A model generated the notes under the pieces. That model worked only from the letters and a program-made list of their open reading frames with translations. It had not been told where the DNA came from and ran no database searches. The position numbers were made by a program, and so were the translations under genes. Of a stretch of DNA of 45,599 nucleotides, positions 31,366-42,870 are shown piece by piece; the stretch's first letter is position 1; each line of letters starts with the position of its first letter. Source of the DNA: Chara braunii (taxonomy: Eukaryota; Streptophyta; Charophyceae; Charales; Characeae); NCBI GenBank assembly GCA_003427395.1, contig BFEA01000008.1, positions 2,404,743-2,450,341 of the forward strand. Reading direction: 5' to 3'.

Positions 31366-34300
31366 ATGAAAATGCCCTTGTGCAAGGCCTCTATCCTGGT
31401 GGTGGTAAGAGAACCACCGAGATTGAGGCTTTGCCTGGTGGGCCGCTCCATCTATTGGTGGGGAGCAACACCTGCTGGAAACCGGGTCCAGCGTCCCATA
31501 AATACATCTTAACAGAACAATACATCTTAGAAAGTGACGCCATTGTGCTGGAAACCGGGTCCAGCGTCCCAGATCCAATCTACTCTTCCCTACCAAAACT
31601 GCAGCAGGGTCAGGTATTGGGGGGAAAAACCCCGGGGGGCACCAGTGGAGTCTCCCTCCCTCCCTTAGCCTCTGCCATCCACCTACTATCCTCGTGGCGC
31701 CTAGTATGTCTTTCCCTCTATAATAGCATGTGTTTGAGAAAGGCTGAGACAATAGACAATCAGGCAGAAATGTGCTGGACAGACATCAACTGAAGTCTTC
31801 ATATCTGTTGTTTTTTAATCAGAAAGCTTTTTTCCACTGAGAGTGACGCTACTGTGCTGGAAACCGGGTCCAGCGTCCCATACCTGATCTATGTGTCCAA
31901 TCCAACTCCTGCTGGAAACCGGGTCCAACGTCCCATACCTGATCTATGTGTCCAATCCCTTCCTGCATTCCAGTCTCGTCCTGCAGCAAGGTCAAGGGGC
32001 GGGGGGGCATGTTGGGGCCCCGCCTGTTGTAGTCATCAGAGGCGTCTGAGACTGCTTGAGGACTAATGTTAGGAATGTTTAGGAAGTAGTTGATGCCTCA
32101 TGGAGGAGGAAGAACTTCTTCTAAGGCCAAGGGGTGAGGGGGGAAGGGGTCTGAAAATTCTTGAGCGGGGCGTAACCTATCGCCAGGATCTATGTTGGTA
32201 CAGTCGTGGAAGATCAACTGATAGTCCCTTGCTATCTCTGCCTGATGTCCTTCAGGTAGTTGTCCTTCCTGCTGACGATTCCAAGACCATCTTATCTTAG
32301 CCACCCACCCTTCTCTCACCCCTCCCAGCCAGTCTTGATTGAGTCGGGAAATAATCCGAGTGATATCTCCCTAGGAATGCATTTGGTCAAGTTTAGCCCT
32401 GACTGCCTTCCACTGAGCTGCAATTTCGTGTTGGATTAACAAACGTAGTTGTTCCATGACTTCTCCTTCCTCCACCCATGCCCCCTCTACTTCCATTATG
32501 CATCTTTTCCACCAGATGGCCCAAAGAACAACCCGCCTGCCTAGATGGAACATGTTCTCCTCGAATGTGTTTCCCCGGATCGGGGGGTAGTGACCTAGTA
32601 ATATGGTCCTCCATTCCCATGACCATTCTGCATTGGGGACCATATGTCGCCAGATCCTATCCCAACTCCTCCATAATAGTACCGATGTCGGACATTGGAG
32701 GAAAATGTGTTCGATTGTCTCCACACGTTTTCTCCTTGGGTAGCTCTGAAGGCAGCTGTGGCACCATGGTAATGCCCGTCCTTGCTGTTCCAAGCGGGTA
32801 TGCTCTATCAACCAGTCATTAGTTGACAACCATCTATGTGCTATTTGCCACTGAAGGGCGACAATCTTTGCGGGTCTGTCCCCGTACTGTGTGAACCATC
32901 GGATGGGTTTGAGCAGGCCGTGGTCCACATTGAGATGCCGATACCATCTCTCCTCTACTAGTTCCCGCAGTCTTCGCTTGGGACGGAGCATTCGGTAGAC
33001 TGATTTGGCTTTTAAATTATGTATCATTAGTTGTTTCCCCTGCCTACTCCGACCTTCCTGGGACCAGTGCCACTCGTCCGGGTCGAAGGGAAGTTCCTCA
33101 ACCGGGGTCAATGGACGGTATGCTCTCCAACATCTACCATCATCTAGAACTCTGATACAATATATGCTCGTGCTGTCTTTTCAGATGAAGGGTTGCCGAC
33201 TTCCTTGTATCTCACCATCCCTTTGGACGGCGAAGACCTCGATCAGGGTTTGTGTTTGATTGGTGATATGTACTCGCCCTATTTCCTTATCGTGACCGGG
33301 TAGCCCTACCCAGTCTCCTTCCTTCAAACGAGGGCCTTTTCGAAGGGTACTGTACCACTGGAGAGGAAAACTCTCAATAAGTTCATTAAGCGCGGATTCA
33401 GTGAAATGACAATATCGCAGCCAAGAACGCATCCTTTTTACACTCTTCCAGCCCCTTGCCTCTCTGTCCGAAAGGTCCCCTACCCTGCTAACGCCGTGTT
33501 TCACCCAGCCCTTCCAGGTGGCATTTGAGCTGCACCTCACGCGGCCCAAGGGATTCGTGATCAAACGATTTCCAAACAACGGCTGTCTAAAGATTTCTTC
33601 CCATCTATCCGAAGTTAGTCGGTCAGGCGACGGGAACTTCCTCCATGTGCGCATGAGGCGCAACCAGTGCTTGTCCACAGACCCCCAGTCCTGTATTTCC
33701 TTGGGAACCTCAAGTGTCTGTCCTGCAACCAGACCAACGGGTCGGTCTCAGGCGGGGCTTCTGGGGGCCAGGGTCGCAATTTGTGCCAGGGCTAGGGGGG
33801 GCCAGGGGGAGGATGGCGAAAAAATGATGTGCTGGAGCCAGTGAATCGTGAGGGCCTGAAATTGTGTGGCTAGGTCCACGATTCCCAGTCCTCCTCTGGT
33901 TTTAGGCTGAATCACTGAGTCCCATGCTACTCGACTGATCGCGTGGGGGTTGCTGCTATCTCCTCTCCAAAGGAAGGCTGCTAGTTGTTGCTTTAATGAC
34001 CTAAGCCCCCCATCACTCATGGGCCATATAATGGATTTGTACCAGAGTGTGGCTAGCACCACATTGTTTATGACCAGGGCTCGCCCAAATAAGGATGTGT
34101 GTTTTTTGTTCCATAGTCTAAGTTTGGCGTTTGCAGGTCCTACCAACCATTCATCATTGGTGACCGGCCTTCCTTTGGTCGTGATGAGACCCCCCAAGAC
34201 TCTTAGAGGGTCGTCTAGAGGAAGCCATGTGATTTTCCGGTTTTCAGGGGTTCTTCCTCCTTGATGATGCATCCACCATCCTACGGACTGCTGCCCCCGG

Positions 34301-34752
34301 TTCACTGCCATATCGGATAGTTGACAGAACCGATTCATAAGATTGTGAATTTCTTCCATATTCCGGTCTGTGGCTTCCATCATTATGGTGAGGTCGTCAA
34401 CAAAAAGGGAGCATATTGGTACCGCCTCTTCTGGAATGTTAGTGATCTTAATACAGGAGAGGTTTTTGTTGTGTCTAAGGTTGGCCGAAAGTGCTTCCAT
34501 TATCACTAGAAAGAGATAAGGGGCGATGGGATCCCTTTGTCTCACTGACCGATGGAGCTCAAAAGGGGGCGCTATCGACCCATTGACCTGGACACAGGTG
34601 GTGGCATTATGATGGAGGATCCTGACCCAACGTCGAAAGACGGGGCCGAAGTTCATTCTTTTCAGGCATTTATCTAGGAAGTCCCAATCTACGTGGTCAT
34701 AGGCCTTTTCAAAATCAATGAATATGATGGCCGCGTTCGCTTTTTTATTCAT
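31325..34752 (-). mobile_element. 5'-truncated LINE
   Basis: Minus-strand LINE of about 3.4 kb. Its poly(A) tail is the 40-base T run at 31325-31364. The 3' untranslated part (about 32370-31365) holds several copies of gctggaaaccgggtccagcg, read on the plus strand near 31472, 31548, 31856 and 31910. The protein part is 32371-34752. The endonuclease and the start of the RT are missing; the junction is near 34,755. Confidence 0.85.
32371..34752 (-). pseudogene. LINE ORF2 fragment: reverse transcriptase and zinc-binding C-terminus
   Basis: One minus-strand frame runs 34752-32371 with only two stops (TGA at 33748-33750 and 33181-33183). It begins inside the RT: FIDFEKAYDHVDWDFL carries the first catalytic Asp, SVRQRDPIAPYLF replaces the common RQGDPLSP box, and SLFVDDLTIMM is the YxDD-type box. 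A thumb and linker follow (LWNKKHTSLFGRALVINNVVLATLWY, FLWRGD). Near the end, CHSC..(EH)IFLQC matches the C-terminal zinc-binding domain of plant LINEs. The protein would reverse transcribe the element RNA at the nicked target. The missing 5' part and two stops make it non-functional; both stops could be CGA-to-TGA changes. Confidence 0.88.
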
Positions 34753-34759
34753 AGTTTAA

Positions 34760-35925
34760 TCAAAAGTAAAATTTTGGCCGACGATCACGCTGACTGTCTA
34801 ATCATCAAAAATAATAATCACACACGCCTCAAACTTGTGCGCCCACACAATCTTGTACTCTAGTCAACCATCCTGCCAATGTAAACCATAGACGCAGTCG
34901 CGCCTCGCGCGGTATACTTTAAACTCTAAATCAAACTTATCTTCTGTCATTTGCAAAAACCAGGGCGGGTACCCTTGTAAGGGTATTCGCACCGACACCG
35001 TTCGACAAGGTTCGTCCGATTCCGCTTCCACCAGGGCTGGGCATTCTATTAGATATCACTGCTGTTCGGTCCAAGTTGCCTGCCCATTGGTAGGGAAATG
35101 GTCCTGAGTGCTGGTCACACTGAGGTAGAATAATGGGATAGGGGGTGCGCTAGGAGTATTGACGTGAGGATGGGTTGGGAGGTGGTCTCATATTCCAGGA
35201 CACACACGGCTCACAGTTCCAGGTGATCACTGTGCACACACTGACTGGCCTCTGCAACACCCTGGAGCATGGTCCCACTAGCAAGGGATAGGATAAAAAA
35301 AACTTTGTGTGGCAGTTGAGTGACCAAAATCCTGCCATGCAGTACGCGTGATCCCACGGTCAGTATTTTACATGTATTACCCGGAAAAGTAAGGAGATCT
35401 TGGTTCCCCTCCTCATCTCCTTAACACTGGGCTTGGTGGAAAGGAAGCTTCCCGCCAAAATCTTTTCAATCCGTTGGGGGTATGGCCAACCCCAAAAGAG
35501 AGTGTGGTCGGCCATAGGCCCACTGGATGAAAGATTTTCAGTACTTCGCTTGCTGTTGTGCAATTATCTCATTGGGCGGAGCCCTCCTTCAATCACGGAG
35601 TATATGGAGGGCGTCAGGATCACTGCTGACAAAAGTTGATTTTATTCCAGAAAATGTGGCAGTTACTTTGTTCACTGTTGTTGCAACCACCAGCATCAGT
35701 TCATTTCTGATCTGATGGCTGGGAAGCACTCTGCCGTGATTTCAGGTGGGAGGTCTCTGTTTTTTTTTTTTTTTTTGCCATCCTCCTTTTTTCTTAGCCC
35801 AGAAATTCGTAATGAACCTGTCAGCCCACTGCCACTCAGTGTCACACTGGATCGGCCACATTCCTATCTGACTGCTAATGGGACCATGCTCCTGAACTTT
35901 GTGGTTAGAAAAAAAAAAAAAAACC
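34760..35925. other. Unassigned sequence, no gene seen
   Basis: No reading frame with a known domain. A T run at about 35760-35776 and mixed sequence around it may belong to the degraded Gypsy element that follows, but I have no direct evidence for that. Confidence 0.35.
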
Positions 35926-35926
35926 C

Positions 35927-36005
35927 AACGGGATTCAAAGGGATTCAACGGGGATTCAGCAGGATTCAACGGGTATTCAACGGGATTCAATGGGATTCAA
36001 CGGGA
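35927..36005. repeat. Tandem array of a ~10-bp unit, ggattcaacg
   Basis: About seven copies of ggattcaacg or close variants follow an A run. Related phrases (attcaacgg, ctcaacggg, cgttgaa) recur on both strands up to 36165, so the unit also forms inverted pairs. Confidence 0.85.
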
Positions 36006-36376
36006 TGATTTTTTTTTTTTGCTCTACGTGCGTCCAGCGACGTGTCCGAGGCCCAATGCGCCCTCCCAGTATTCAACGGAGAGGGCCCGTTGTACTATTC
36101 AACGGGGCCCCGAGGGCTACTCAACGGGTACAGCGGCGTTGAAACTTTTCTGTTGCACGTTGAATAGACACATAGCCCCTGAGTAGCCAAGAAGATTAAA
36201 AAAATAAAAATAAAAATAAATAATAACGGAATAAATACTAAGAAAGCAGAAATCTAACAAATGCAACTGCTAACTGTTCCCGTTGCACCAACTGTCGGCC
36301 CCCTGTCACCACGGGGCCTAGACTCAACTAACTCCGACTCACCCCCTGTCACCATGGGCCTAAGCTGACTGCTAAG

Positions 36377-37375
36377 ATTGAGCACGTGATCAAGCTGTTT
36401 ATGGATAACTGGGTACGTGATTTTGGTCTTCTGAAGTCCATTGTTAGTGACAGGGATGTCAGGTTCACTAGTGAACTGTGGCGAAGTACGGCCCAACAGA
36501 TGAGAACCCAACTGCAAATGACATCAGGGAATCTGGAAATACATTTTTATTTGGAAAATGTATTGCCAAAAGACATCAGGGAATCACCCTGAGTCAAATG
36601 GCAAAGCTGAGCAGATGAAACAGGGTAGTACAACAGCTGCTTCGGCACTATAATCTCAAGCCAAGCCAAGATGATAGGGGTGAGAAGCGGCCTCACATCG
36701 CTAGCCTGTACAACAACACTGTGCACAATACCACCGGCATGACTCCCAACCAACCGCATCTTGGTTGGAGGCCCAGATCTGCTCTTGTCTTTCTGCAGAT
36801 GGAGAACCAGCCCAATGCAGCACTTGGCAGTTCGCAGTCAAGTATGAACAGCTGCTGCAGCAGGCTGTATATATCATATAAAGAAAGCTCGGGATGCCAT
36901 GGTTGCATCCGAGAACAGGCACAGATGTCCGTCAACGTTTCAGGTAGGAGAACAGGTTTGGGTTAAGTCGTCTGAGCTGGGACAGGAACTGGGTATTTCT
37001 AGGAAGCTCATGCCGCAGTACTTTGTGCCCTGGGAAGTTTTAGACATAGTAGGGGATGCACCAGATGGACCCTCTTATGTTATCTGAATCCCTTGTCAAC
37101 TTCGTACTCACCCTATTTTTCACGCCTCCAAACTGACTCCTTTTACACAGACTAATCACTTTCCTTCAAGGAGATCAATGCTGACCCCAACCATGGACGA
37201 ACATGTGGACATTGACGATATCGTCGAGTACAAGCTGATGCCTGTACCCAAGCCTCCTGGCAGGGGACGCCCTCGGAAATCCCAGATGGAGTACAGAGTG
37301 CGGTTCAGGCACCATCTCGATCCTAAAGAAGATCGGTTGTCCACAAGAGAAGAACTAATGAAAACTGCTCTGTAG
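36377..37375 (+). pseudogene. Ty3/Gypsy integrase and chromodomain-like tail, broken
   Basis: The fragment opens inside the integrase core with LFMDNWVRDFGLLKSIVSDRDVRFTSELW, whose SDRD carries the second catalytic Asp. A 39-bp insertion at 36534-36572 then breaks the frame before NHPESNGKAEQ, the region of the catalytic Glu. Later parts are in shifted frames: TTGMTPNQPHLGWRPR (~36735), FQVGEQVWVKSSELG..(GPSYVI) (36935-37087), and a chromodomain-like tail VDIDDIVEYKLMPV..EYRVRFRHHLDPKED (37200-37350). Integrase joins element DNA to the host chromosome, and such tails steer it to marked chromatin. The 5' half including the first Asp, the RT and gag are absent. A polypurine tract follows. Confidence 0.85.
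36534..36572. mobile_element. 39-bp hairpin insertion with 13-bp target duplication
   Basis: ACATCAGGGAATC occurs at 36521-36533 and again at 36573-36585. The conserved integrase sequence needs only one copy. The 39 bases between form a hairpin, 36534-36547 with 36555-36568 (13 of 14 pairs) around the loop tatttgg, followed by aaag. Confidence 0.75.
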
Positions 37376-37451
37376 GTGATTTCAGGATATGAAAGAAGGT
37401 TGAAAGGGACGCAGATTGCTGATTGAAGACTTCTCAGAGGGCTATCGACGT

Positions 37452-37465
37452 AAAGGGGGAGGGAG
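37452..37465 (+). other. Polypurine tract of the Gypsy element
   Basis: AAAGGGGGAGGGAG directly precedes TG at 37466-37467. A purine run right before a TG is the usual primer site for plus-strand synthesis at the start of the 3' LTR, and it lies about 75 bases after the last codon of the integrase tail. Confidence 0.75.
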
Positions 37466-38590
37466 TGCAAGGATTTGCATCCTCGACATGCCCGTCCTAA
37501 GAGAAGGCAGGCCCCTGAACTTCAATGATGCCTGAGTTCGTCAATTTTGCAACGCTTTGGTGGGCGCCATACAGTTACCACTTGCCAGTTGGTCACATCG
37601 GCCTTGATCGTGAGAATCATAATTGTTTGTGAGCCTTCTAGGCTCTTCCAGCAAGGTGGGGAAAGCAGGGAATATTGCATGTTTGCGCCAGGGTGGTTCG
37701 CATGCTCAACCAATTCGGTCCCAGACCACTGTCTGAACGGGCCTGGGAGCAGACACTTCGGCCCAACCAGAAGCTATTGGAAACGGGTGCGCCCCAAGCC
37801 AGGCAGCAAAACGGGCGAGCACTTTCCATTTAGGAAAGAGCTCGCTACTGGAGGATGGATTCGGGCACTTCCCATTGCATGTGGAAGTGCTGCTTGAGCG
37901 AATGCTCACATGCTGTGTGCTATAACTAGTAGTGTCTGGCGCTCGGGGCGTCGGGTTAAGGAAGAGCGCTGCAAGCAGGCAGCGCCAAAGCTCAGCCGTC
38001 CATAGCTGGGCTGAGTTTGGATGGTCAGCGGGGGAATGGCGGATGTCCTTGGATAGTGAGGAGACATGGCAGAAGAAGTCCAGGGTGAACATCGGAGAAC
38101 GTGGACTGGAGGTGGTGTGAGGGCACGTGCCTGGTCTTGGCAGACGTCTACATGGTCGGCATCGGCATGTACTTCAGTTGCTGTTGCTGACGTCAACTGG
38201 TTGCTTCGTCATTTAATTGGAGAGTAGTGTAGCTGTGTGATTGTAGTCTGGGCGTTGAGCGTCGGTAGGAAGAAGAGCTTCGATAACATTGTTGGTCACC
38301 GCGCAGCGAACACAACAATTCACAGAGAGCCACATGCGACGCAAGCGGGACAGGCAGCAGGGCAGCGACGGAGCGCTGACGAGGACGTCCACACATCGAA
38401 ACACGGAGCAAAGCAGCACATGACCTACTCACATCACGATTGAACCCCGCAGACTGTTGGTTCCCACCACCCACTGAGCCAGGGAGTCACTCCGACAAAC
38501 ATCCGTCATCACCCACAGGCAACACAGACATCCTGAACCGAGTGGCCCCCATAAGAGTGCAGTAGGCACTCCAAACGAGGAACCACCGAC
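37466..38590 (+). mobile_element. Start of the Gypsy 3' LTR; right end uncertain
   Basis: The LTR starts with TGCAAGG after the polypurine tract. The block 38325-38555 is shared with 28440-28725. No clear CA end, target duplication or 5' LTR was found, so the right limit is approximate. Confidence 0.5.
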
Positions 38591-38692
38591 TGTTTGGCAC
38601 TACTTAAGGGTGCTCAGTTGGGTAATCAAAAATACTTTGAAAAAGATCAGAGGGAGGGCAGACAACAAGTGGAAACAAACAAACATAAAACT

Positions 38693-38695
<3 letters not shown>

Positions 38696-38741
<46 letters not shown>
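38696..38741. repeat. (TG)n microsatellite
   Basis: About 23 TG dinucleotides, followed by a short degenerate tgtgtgtacgtgtgtgtg patch near 38765. Confidence 0.97.
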
Positions 38742-38742
<1 letters not shown>

Positions 38743-39479
38743 ACATTCAAGGTAGATCCTAGTACGTGTGTACGTGTGTGTGAGCGAGTGGAGTGTATCT
38801 GATGGTGAATACAACATTCGGGTGGGAATTCAGACTGGCGCTCTGACGCCATAGCCACAAGATGTGACAAGTTGACTTAAGCTGAGTTCCTGGTTGAAGG
38901 CCATAAGAGTTTTCTGTGTGGGGGCCCTGCACCATCTCACTCTTGTTGCTGATTCTACTTCGAGGAAGTTGTTCTGCCATCGGCACCTGCATTAATGCTT
39001 GTTGAAAGTCAAGTTGAAGTCAAGTCTGATTGCAGACCCCTCCCCCTTCCTGTCAAATAGTCTAGTAGGAATGGGATGGTAGGGGAGGAATGGATGACCT
39101 CGGGAGGGCATGGAATCAGTTAGAAAACAAGGGGAAAGGATGAGAGTCTTAGGCAAAGGATAGAAGGGAGGGATGGGGGAAGGGTTTAGGCAAGGGAGGG
39201 AGGGGCGAGGGTATAGGGTTTATCTCCACCAGGTGATGGGTCATAGAATGCTAGCAAGGGGAACAGAAACTGAGATCAACCACACATATGCCATATTCCC
39301 CATTGCAGAATACAGAGTGATGCACAGCACTTGTTTGGGCAACATAGATCTGATGTCGCAAAGAAAGATGAAGAGGTGCTATAGCAGTCAAAGGGCAGAT
39401 AAGCACAGGCCAAACATTCCCAGGAACCAACCAATCACTCAATACTCCTCATGTACTCAATGGGACACTCATGTACTCA

Positions 39480-39628
39480 ATGAGATGCTGGACCCGCTTT
39501 CCGGCAGGTGATGCTTCCCACCAATGGAAGGAGTGGCCAACAGCAGGACCGATAGGGGAGGCTGCTCATATCACCTACCCTAGCAGACCAAGCTCGACCT
39601 TCTTTCAAAAAAAAAAAAAAAAAAAAAA
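39480..39628 (+). mobile_element. LINE 3' end with poly(A) tail
   Basis: Plus-strand sequence ending in an A run at 39607-39628. It shares ggcaggtg..gcttcccaccaatgga with the 3' ends at 31083, 31370 and 41019. The short stem GCTTC/GGAGT around the loop is kept by G-U pairs. How far the copy extends upstream of 39480 is not clear. Confidence 0.6.
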
Positions 39629-39687
39629 GTTAAAAATAACTTGAAAGAAGCGGAAATTAGTTAATAAACGCAAATCAACTTTCGAGT

Positions 39688-39780
39688 TTTCCATTACTCC
39701 ACAGGCCGTTGTGAAATCTCCGACATGCAAGTCAAATTTGGAGAATTCCATTACTCCACAGGCCGTTGTGAAATCTACGC
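39688..39780. repeat. 57-bp tandem duplication
   Basis: The phrase ccattactccacaggccgttgtgaaatct occurs at about 39691 and 39748 with nearly no change. Confidence 0.9.
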
Positions 39781-40123
39781 CAATACAGCCAGTGTTTTAC
39801 ATCTCCCTATTTATAACGGTTTTGCCTGCCCAAGTTTGTACCCCCACCCACTCTCCCTTTTTCAGCGTCATCTGAGCTTGCCTTGTTTGGCTTTCCACCT
39901 GCAAGACTACAGCTTTCCCTCTTTTCCTTTATGACCCATTCCGTGAACCCCNGTAGCTCCACCCTTCATCTCCTGAAGTGTCTATAGTGTGTCTCTCATA
40001 TGCTTTTGCTGTAGCGCATGAAGCGAGTTCCACGCGGAGCCGGCACTTCGCGTAGAGGGTCAGTAGGAGAGATAGAGGTGAGTTGGGGGGGTGAGAAGGT
40101 CAGGGCTGGCGGTGGCCGGTTTG

Positions 40124-40473
40124 CAGGTTCAGGGTCCAGCGTGGGTCGGGTCTGGGATGTGTGCCCCATGGCAGTACAGATATTGCGGTTATGGGACGCA
40201 GCCTGGCATTTACCCTGGGATGTAGCAACAGTTTGGTGGCCAGCTACCTTCTTCCCCCGAATACAACGGATGGTCATTATAGCTGTATTTAGACTGAAAC
40301 ATACCCCAAACACAGCTATAATGACCGTATGTTGTATTCGGGGAAGAAGGTAGCAGGTTCAGGGTCCAGTCTGGGTCGACTCTGGGATGTGTGCCCCATA
40401 GCAGTACATATATGGCGGTGGTGGGACACAGCCTGGCATTCACCCCTGGCCCCTGGGATGCAGCAACAGTTCT
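40124..40473. repeat. Direct duplication flanking a hairpin element
   Basis: The block 40124-40233 (gcaggttcagggtccag..gatgtgtgccccat..gcagcctggcatt..gcaacagt) is repeated at 40353-40473 in the same orientation with about 85% identity. The hairpin element 40244-40353 lies between the copies. Confidence 0.85.
40244..40353. mobile_element. 110-bp hairpin (MITE-like) element
   Basis: CTACCTTCTTCCCC starts the element at 40244 and its reverse complement ends it at 40353. The arms pair over about 43 bases (40244-40286 with 40311-40353), differing by a few indels and changes, around a ~24-base loop. It has no coding capacity. The direct duplicates on either side are too long for an ordinary target duplication. 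Confidence 0.75.
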
Positions 40474-40485
40474 ATTAGGCCATAG

Positions 40486-40828
40486 AAAAATATAAATCTC
40501 AGCAATGGAACCCATTTGCAATCAATCTGGTTGACTACTTGAGACTAGCACTCANTATGACGATCTGGAGGGCAAGATGTNCACGCGAAAAAAGAAAGAA
40601 AACAACTTCGGGCTCCAACAAGCACAGCAAGAAATTGTGAACCTCGTATGGACCAGGACCTATGAAGCTTGGAAAGAACTAAAAGCTGACCTGGGAAAAA
40701 CACAGTACCAGCAAGCATGGAACCAGTTCGTGCAGACTTTGCAAACAATCTCAGACTGGGTGGATCCAAATAGCACGTGTGTGAGCTGGACACCAGTAAT
40801 TGTAACATTGTATGGAAACATTGGGTAA
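40486..40828 (+). pseudogene. Carboxy-terminal fragment of a probable LINE protein
   Basis: A frame of about 113 codons follows a TAG near 40484 and ends at TAA 40826-40828. It contains two ambiguous bases (40555, 40581). The protein is helical and Trp-rich (LVDYLRLAL, LVWTRTYEAWKELKADLG, YQQAWNQFVQTLQTISDWVDPN) with no motif I can name. Its place directly before a LINE 3' end makes a LINE C-terminus the best explanation. Reading past the stop continues as ALAKGGTILEKVAGTALGDP, so the stop may be a mutation. Confidence 0.45.
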
Positions 40829-41120
40829 GCGTTAGCTAAGGGAGGAACGATCCTGGAAAAGGTTGCCGGCACAGCACTTGGAGATCCAATGGCATGTCCT
40901 CCCAACCAATTCTGTGCTCGAACCAACATCAACTTCTCGTAAGGCCAAAGTCTCTGTGCACACTTTGATTCAGCTACCCTGGACGGGCCTGGAGAGACTA
41001 AGGGCTGCTGTTCCCGTTCTCCAGCAGGTGCAGCTCCCCACCAATAAATGGAGCCTCCTCCGAGGAAGCTTGAGGCGTCGCTCCTACCAGCACCTCAAGC
41101 TGATCCTGGGGTTGTTTTCT

Positions 41121-41159
<39 letters not shown>
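40486..41159 (+). mobile_element. LINE 3' part with poly(A) tail
   Basis: Plus-strand element ending in an A run at 41121-41159. The last 170 bases hold the conserved block ccagcaggtg..gctccccaccaat..ggagc (about 41021-41054) also found at the other LINE 3' ends. The upstream part is a protein frame that begins right after the direct duplication at 40473, suggesting 5' truncation there. Confidence 0.65.
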
Positions 41160-41160
<1 letters not shown>

Positions 41161-41600
41161 AGTCTGTCTTCTCCTCACATGGGGGACAGCTGTATTTAGC
41201 TACCCTATTTTCTTCTCTCAATGTCTTACCTTCCTTACTCTGCCTACCGTCTCTTGCCTACCTGCTCATCTCAGCATGCGACCTATCCACCCAATGTAAC
41301 CTAGCACCACAACCCAAAACCACCAGGCACCAGACACCACAAATGCAGACAGCAGGCCAAGAGACTATGGACTAGGGAAAGTAGCCAACAAACCTACGCT
41401 ATGCCTAGTAATTGGCGAACACTACAGCTTTTAAGTACCCTATCCGAAGCTAAGCTATCCTANGGCTATGGGTCTATGTCTACCACCCCCTGCTCAGTGC
41501 GGGGAGCACTACCCAGGCTGCTAACACCTGGCATATGCCGGAACAACGTTCCCTAACCAGCCAGAAGGCCCAAAGCCGACAATCTCCACTGGTGAAAACA
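41160..41600. other. Unassigned sequence, no gene seen
   Basis: Sequence between a LINE tail and a tRNA-promoter-like element; the right part may belong to the body of that short element. No frame with a known domain. Confidence 0.35.
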
Positions 41601-41720
41601 TGGAGTATACCCCCAGGAGTCCGTCGGGATTAAGAGGACGATGTCGGGAATCGAACCCACGACTTCCTGAGTGCCACTTATGTGCTCAACCAACTGAGCT
41701 TTCAGATGCAGCCTGTCTGA
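41600..41720 (-). mobile_element. tRNA-derived SINE-like head
   Basis: On the minus strand AAGCTCAGTTGG (A box, 11 of 12 consensus positions, within 41690-41702) is followed about 30 bases later by GGGTTCGATTCCC (B box, 41658-41646). The D arm GCTC/GAGC can form. The anticodon arm and acceptor stem cannot be folded cleanly, so this is not a working tRNA gene. SINEs use such an internal Pol III promoter. The 3' tail was not identified. Confidence 0.6.
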
Positions 41721-42865
41721 CAACTTGATTTCGAGACCCGACATGTCCCACCTTATAAAGGACTAATGTTGCGACTCTCCCTCATAACACGGTACGATCT
41801 AAGGTAAACTCTGGCTGCCTGAGCCACATAGCCCCACCGGTTGTGACTCAATGCGGACACAGTGAAGCTTGGACAGGCCTATGTTTTCCTGAGTGAGATG
41901 TGGGGTATCAACGAGTCTGTCTGCTAAGAAACCCAAATACAACTTAAGCAAAATCAACAAGGACAACACAGTTTACCAAAACATGTCCGAAAATGAGATG
42001 TACAATGAGTCCTAAAACAAAGTACTCGATGGTAGCTGGAAAAAACCTTGAAACACGACTGCTCCTGTTCGGTTCTGACTGCTCACTCAAGATCCACAAG
42101 CTCGATGCAAGATTCTGGCGATGAACACTGTACAATCTTCACTCCGCATGAGGCAATGCTCCTGAACCCCCACGTCTGCCAACCACCCACCACTATGACA
42201 AGGAGGGCATATGAAGCTAAAGACTGTTTGAATACCTCCGAACCCGCCCAAACCTCTTGTGAAGGCCCTTCTACTCGCAGAGAAATCCTCTCCCTCCCTC
42301 TGCGTGCTAGCCCGCAACACCGCTGGAAGAGTCACAAAGCAAAGACACCACCACCCCCGCTTACTCAAAGGATGATTCAGCACTCGACCTAAGCAAAACC
42401 TTCGCTGAGACAGCTGCTACCACTCTCCATCAGTTGAAGCTGTATGCCGCAACCACACAAGATCGCAGGGCGCCGCTCTTGTCAAGAGTGTTGGTTTGCC
42501 AACGAGCTTCTCCTTTGCGGAGCCCGCCCACCCAAACATCGCACGAACACCTCCATCACCCTCTCTTCGAAGGCGCTCGTGACGTGGCACGGCTTGAAAA
42601 CTCGGCATGTCGTACAATCGCCAGCTCTCCTGAGACGCGCCAAACAGCATCATGATCATGGCGTAGCGCTTCACAACTCGGGGCCGCAGCGCTCTTGGTA
42701 GCCCTGCGCCCCTGTCATTGATTGCACTCTTGTCATCCCTGTCCTCAAGAAACCAGCCGCATCTAGCATCTGCCAAATCCAGCTGCATGAAGTACACTGT
42801 CATGCCTGATCTCAGAGTGTCAAACCAGAAGGTACCAATCAGAATCTTGGTAATGGTCCCACTGA
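41720..42865. other. Unassigned sequence, no gene confirmed
   Basis: The minus strand has an open frame of 185 codons at 42417-42974 that overlaps the end of the membrane protein frame; it shows no domain and its Arg-rich end looks accidental. Nothing else was recognised. Confidence 0.35.
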
Positions 42866-42870
42866 GACTA

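Noticed and set aside
32025-32050. Minus-strand CTGATGA near 32035
   Set aside because: No GAAA follows and no helix II forms; it lies in the LINE 3' untranslated part.
41646-41702. Functional tRNA gene
   Set aside because: A and B boxes fit, but anticodon arm and acceptor stem do not fold.
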